A stretch of DNA of 64,000 nt from Zoogloea sp. LCSB751 (GTDB taxonomy: Bacteria; Pseudomonadota; Gammaproteobacteria; Burkholderiales; Rhodocyclaceae): the NCBI RefSeq assembly GCF_002028455.1, contig NZ_MWUM01000001.1, positions 62,001 to 126,000 of the forward strand, written 5' to 3'. Below, in pieces: positions 61,960 to 64,000 of the stretch. The translations under genes were made by a program, and so were the position numbers. The notes under the pieces were generated by a model, which was not told the DNA's origin, made no database searches, and was given only the letters and a program-made list of their open reading frames with translations. The stretch's first letter is position 1, and every line of letters starts with the position of its first letter.

Positions 61960-63750
61960 ATGAATCTGAACGGGTACGTAGGGAATCGCGAAGGGGGGGG
62001 CGACGGAGATATCGGAATCCTGGTGATTGACGATAGTGAGGACGACGTCTTTCTTTTGGGGCGAGCTCTCGCTAAGTGGGGGATGAAGGTCCGCTGCGAG
62101 CGTGTCGACAACGAAGGCGCAATGCGGGATGCGTTACGTGAGTCCGTGTGGGACATTGTCATTTCCGATCACCGTATGCCGGGATTCGACTCCACCGCCG
62201 CGCTGCAGGTCCTGAAGGACAGCGGTTGTGACCTTCCGTTTGTGATCTATTCGGGGGTGATCAGCGACCAGCAGGCATTCTCGTCCATGCTGGATGGGGT
62301 CAGCGATTATGTGCCGAAGGGCAATTATGCTCGGCTCGTACCGGTCATCACCCGAGAGTTGCGCGGCGCCGCAGCCCGCAGGGTGGCGCGGGAAGCAGGG
62401 AGTCAGATTCAGGCGCTGGCCTATTTCGACTCACTTTCGCGTTTGCCGAACCGGCAGCTGATGTGTGCACGCCTGGCCGAATGGGCGCGGGAGGCCGTCG
62501 CCAGGCAGGTCCCGTTGAAGGCGGCGGTCTTTCATGTCGATCTGGACCGTTTTCAGCGCATCAATTCGAGTTTTGGCTACGAGGCCGGTAATGTCCTGTT
62601 GCGTCAAGTGGCCAAGCGGCTGCTGGAGAGTTCCGAATCCCACGGGCTGGTCGCGCGCCTGGGGGGAGATGCCTTCGGCATCCTTGTGCCGGGCGTCTGC
62701 GAGCGCACGGGGGCGGATGTGTTTGCCCGCTGGTTGCTGCGTGCTTTCGAACTCCCCTTTGCACTGGATAGGATCGAATTGTTCTTGTCGGTCAGCGTCG
62801 GTGTGGCCTGGCTGCGCGAGGGGGATGGCGATGTCTTTTCTCTGCTGACCAATGCAGAAGCGGCCATGAGTGCGGTCAAGCAAAAAGGAGGAAATGGTTT
62901 CCTTTTTTTTGATTCGGACATGCTGGCCGGTTCGGCTGAACGGATCGCGCTGGAGAGTGATCTGCGCTTCGCCATCGAGCGCAGGGAGCTATGGGTCGCC
63001 TACCAACCTTGTGTCGAGGGGGGCAATGGTCGCGTGGTCAGTGCGGAGGCGCTCTTGCGTTGGCGGCATCCCCGCCTGGGGCCTGTCGGTCCGGATCGCT
63101 TCATTCCGATTGCGGACGAAAACGGCATGATCATCGAGCTCGGTGAGTGGGTCATGCGGGAGGCGTGTCGGGAATGTCGGCGGTGGCGCGATATGGGGCG
63201 AGGTGACATGTTCGTTTCGGTCAATGTGTCGGCCGTCCAGTTCGCTCAACCCCGTCTAATCGAGGTGGTGCGGCTTGCGCTCGAGGATGCTGGCTTGGAG
63301 CCGGCCGGTCTGCAGCTCGAAATAACGGAATCGTCCCTGATGCAGGATGCAGAAACCGCTGTGGCCATGCTGAGGGCGTTCAAGAACATGGGAGTTCGGG
63401 TCGCCATCGACGATTTTGGGACGGGCTATTCGTCACTGGCTTACCTCAAGCGTTTCCCCGTTGACGTGATCAAAGTTGACCAGTCTTTTGTGCGTGATCT
63501 GTGCGATGACGAAGAAAATGCCGCGATTGTGCGTGCGATCATCGTGCTGGCGCGCAGCATGCGTCTTCACGTGATTGCGGAAGGTGTCGAGTCATCGAGT
63601 CAGGCGGATGCCCTGCGCACTGATGGGTGTGACTTCTTTCAGGGCTATCTGTTCGGAAGGCCTGTGGCGGCTGAGGATTTTCGGGCTGCACTGGCCAGGA
63701 TCGCGGATGGCGTGGTCGACAATACGTTGCGGGATCTGCGGAGTAATTAG
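61960..63750 (+). CDS. REC-GGDEF-EAL response regulator, probable cyclic-di-GMP phosphodiesterase
   Basis: 596 residues. Receiver about 20-140 (VIDDSEDD; phosphoacceptor D70 in ISDHRMPG), then a GGDEF domain about 155-320 whose signature is degenerate (G235-G-D-A-F239), so cyclase activity is doubtful. The EAL domain (about 330-585) is complete: E363-A-L in SAEALLRWRHP, NVSAVQF, LEITESSLM, IDDFGTGYSSLAYLK, DVIKVDQSFV, AEGVES. It would break down cyclic-di-GMP, with the GGDEF part perhaps regulating. No clear ribosome-binding site precedes the ATG. It lies just before flhD. Confidence 0.93.
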   Translation: MNLNGYVGNREGGGDGDIGILVIDDSEDDVFLLGRALAKWGMKVRCERVDNEGAMRDALRESVWDIVISDHRMPGFDSTAALQVLKDSGCDLPFVIYSGVISDQQAFSSMLDGVSDYVPKGNYARLVPVITRELRGAAARRVAREAGSQIQALAYFDSLSRLPNRQLMCARLAEWAREAVARQVPLKAAVFHVDLDRFQRINSSFGYEAGNVLLRQVAKRLLESSESHGLVARLGGDAFGILVPGVCERTGADVFARWLLRAFELPFALDRIELFLSVSVGVAWLREGDGDVFSLLTNAEAAMSAVKQKGGNGFLFFDSDMLAGSAERIALESDLRFAIERRELWVAYQPCVEGGNGRVVSAEALLRWRHPRLGPVGPDRFIPIADENGMIIELGEWVMREACRECRRWRDMGRGDMFVSVNVSAVQFAQPRLIEVVRLALEDAGLEPAGLQLEITESSLMQDAETAVAMLRAFKNMGVRVAIDDFGTGYSSLAYLKRFPVDVIKVDQSFVRDLCDDEENAAIVRAIIVLARSMRLHVIAEGVESSSQADALRTDGCDFFQGYLFGRPVAAEDFRAALARIADGVVDNTLRDLRSN

Positions 63751-63783
63751 TCTAATATTTTTTGGTAGGATTTTTCCCTACAT

Positions 63784-63812
63784 TTGTGTACAGTTTTTTC
63801 TTACTTCATAAT
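63784..63812 (+). promoter_or_regulatory. Possible sigma-70 promoter for flhD
   Basis: TTGTGT at 63784-63789, a 17-base spacer, CATAAT at 63807-63812 (three and five of six). The rest of 63751-63892 is T-rich, then GC-rich, with a small hairpin (GTAGG...CCTAC, near 63765) that may end the upstream gene. GAGGAG lies before the flhD ATG. Confidence 0.4.
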
Positions 63813-63892
63813 CCGTCGCCGTCGGATGGCGAGCCTTGCCGGGTAACGGCAGAATTTGCCGCATACGATGGCCGAATGCTGAGGAGAAAACC

Positions 63893-64000
63893 ATGCGCAC
63901 CAATGGTATGCAAGATGAAATCAGAGAGTTGAATCTCGCTTACCTGATGCTGGCCCAGCAGATGCTGCGGGAAGACCGCGCCGCGGCCATCTATCGCCTC
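63893..64000 (+). CDS. flhD: Flagellar master regulator FlhD, 5' part
   Basis: 36 codons before the window end. The N-terminus reads MRTNGMQDEIRELNLAYLML then AQQMLREDRAAAIYRL. E. coli FlhD has the same pattern at this place (helix with NLSYLLLAQRLI and the DKASAMFRL segment). FlhD with FlhC activates flagellar class 2 operons, including fliA, whose product would recognise the sigma-28-like promoters seen in this window. GAGGAG precedes the ATG. Confidence 0.88.
   Translation, partial: MRTNGMQDEIRELNLAYLMLAQQMLREDRAAAIYRL

Overview
The window is one continuous chromosomal segment of a GC-rich betaproteobacterium. The str/S10/spc/alpha ribosomal gene order with two tuf copies, the ribosomal protein sequences and the Hox/Hup-type hydrogenase genes suggest Rhodocyclales (relatives of Azospira, Azoarcus or Dechloromonas). 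That placement is inferred from gene content and not tested by phylogeny. I see no insertion sequence, prophage or CRISPR array, and no gene-free stretch longer than about 300 bases.

1-25 kb is a [NiFe]-hydrogenase maturation, H2-sensing and nickel region. It opens with the tail of a probable hoxQ/hupH, then hoxR-hoxT-hoxV-hypA-hypB-hypF-hypC-hypD, all tightly spaced or overlapping. A soluble FIST-domain chemoreceptor gene with its own near-consensus sigma-28 (FliA) promoter and a small unknown gene lie between hypD and hypE. After hypE come an IsdG/HmoA-like small monooxygenase with an apparent Asn-Trp-His catalytic triad, hoxX (CO ligand synthesis), the NtrC-type regulator hoxA, and the H2-sensor small subunit hoxB. 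The sensor large subunit hoxC is separated from hoxB by a self-contained module: an ECF sigma factor, a candidate membrane anti-sigma factor and a divergent DUF6249-like membrane protein, with matching promoter elements on both strands. Further on are an SH3-like secreted protein, an EF-hand protein behind a sigma-28-like promoter, a thioesterase, nikR, the H2-responsive kinase hoxJ and a NiCoT nickel permease. The permease promoter looks sigma-54 type and overlaps a NikR-like operator, which would join H2 sensing (HoxB/HoxC-HoxJ-HoxA) to nickel sensing (NikR). A TonB-like protein, a LysE exporter and an HDOD protein close the block.

26-58 kb is the translation/transcription core: tRNA-Tyr, -Gly and -Thr with tuf, tRNA-Trp-secE-nusG, rplKAJL, rpoBC, rpsLG-fusA-tuf, the S10 and spc clusters, secY, infA, rpmJ, rpsMKD, rpoA and rplQ. 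The two tuf copies are identical in protein and apparently in DNA. Hairpins mark internal boundaries, and at two of them (after rpsJ and after rpsQ) a promoter-like sequence is folded into the terminator itself.

58-64 kb holds a second TonB-like protein, a Nudix hydrolase, two large response-regulator proteins for cyclic-di-GMP signalling (HDOD-REC-GGDEF and REC-GGDEF-EAL), and the start of flhD, cut by the window end. Sigma-28-like promoters here and in the hydrogenase block suggest that motility control reaches into both regions.
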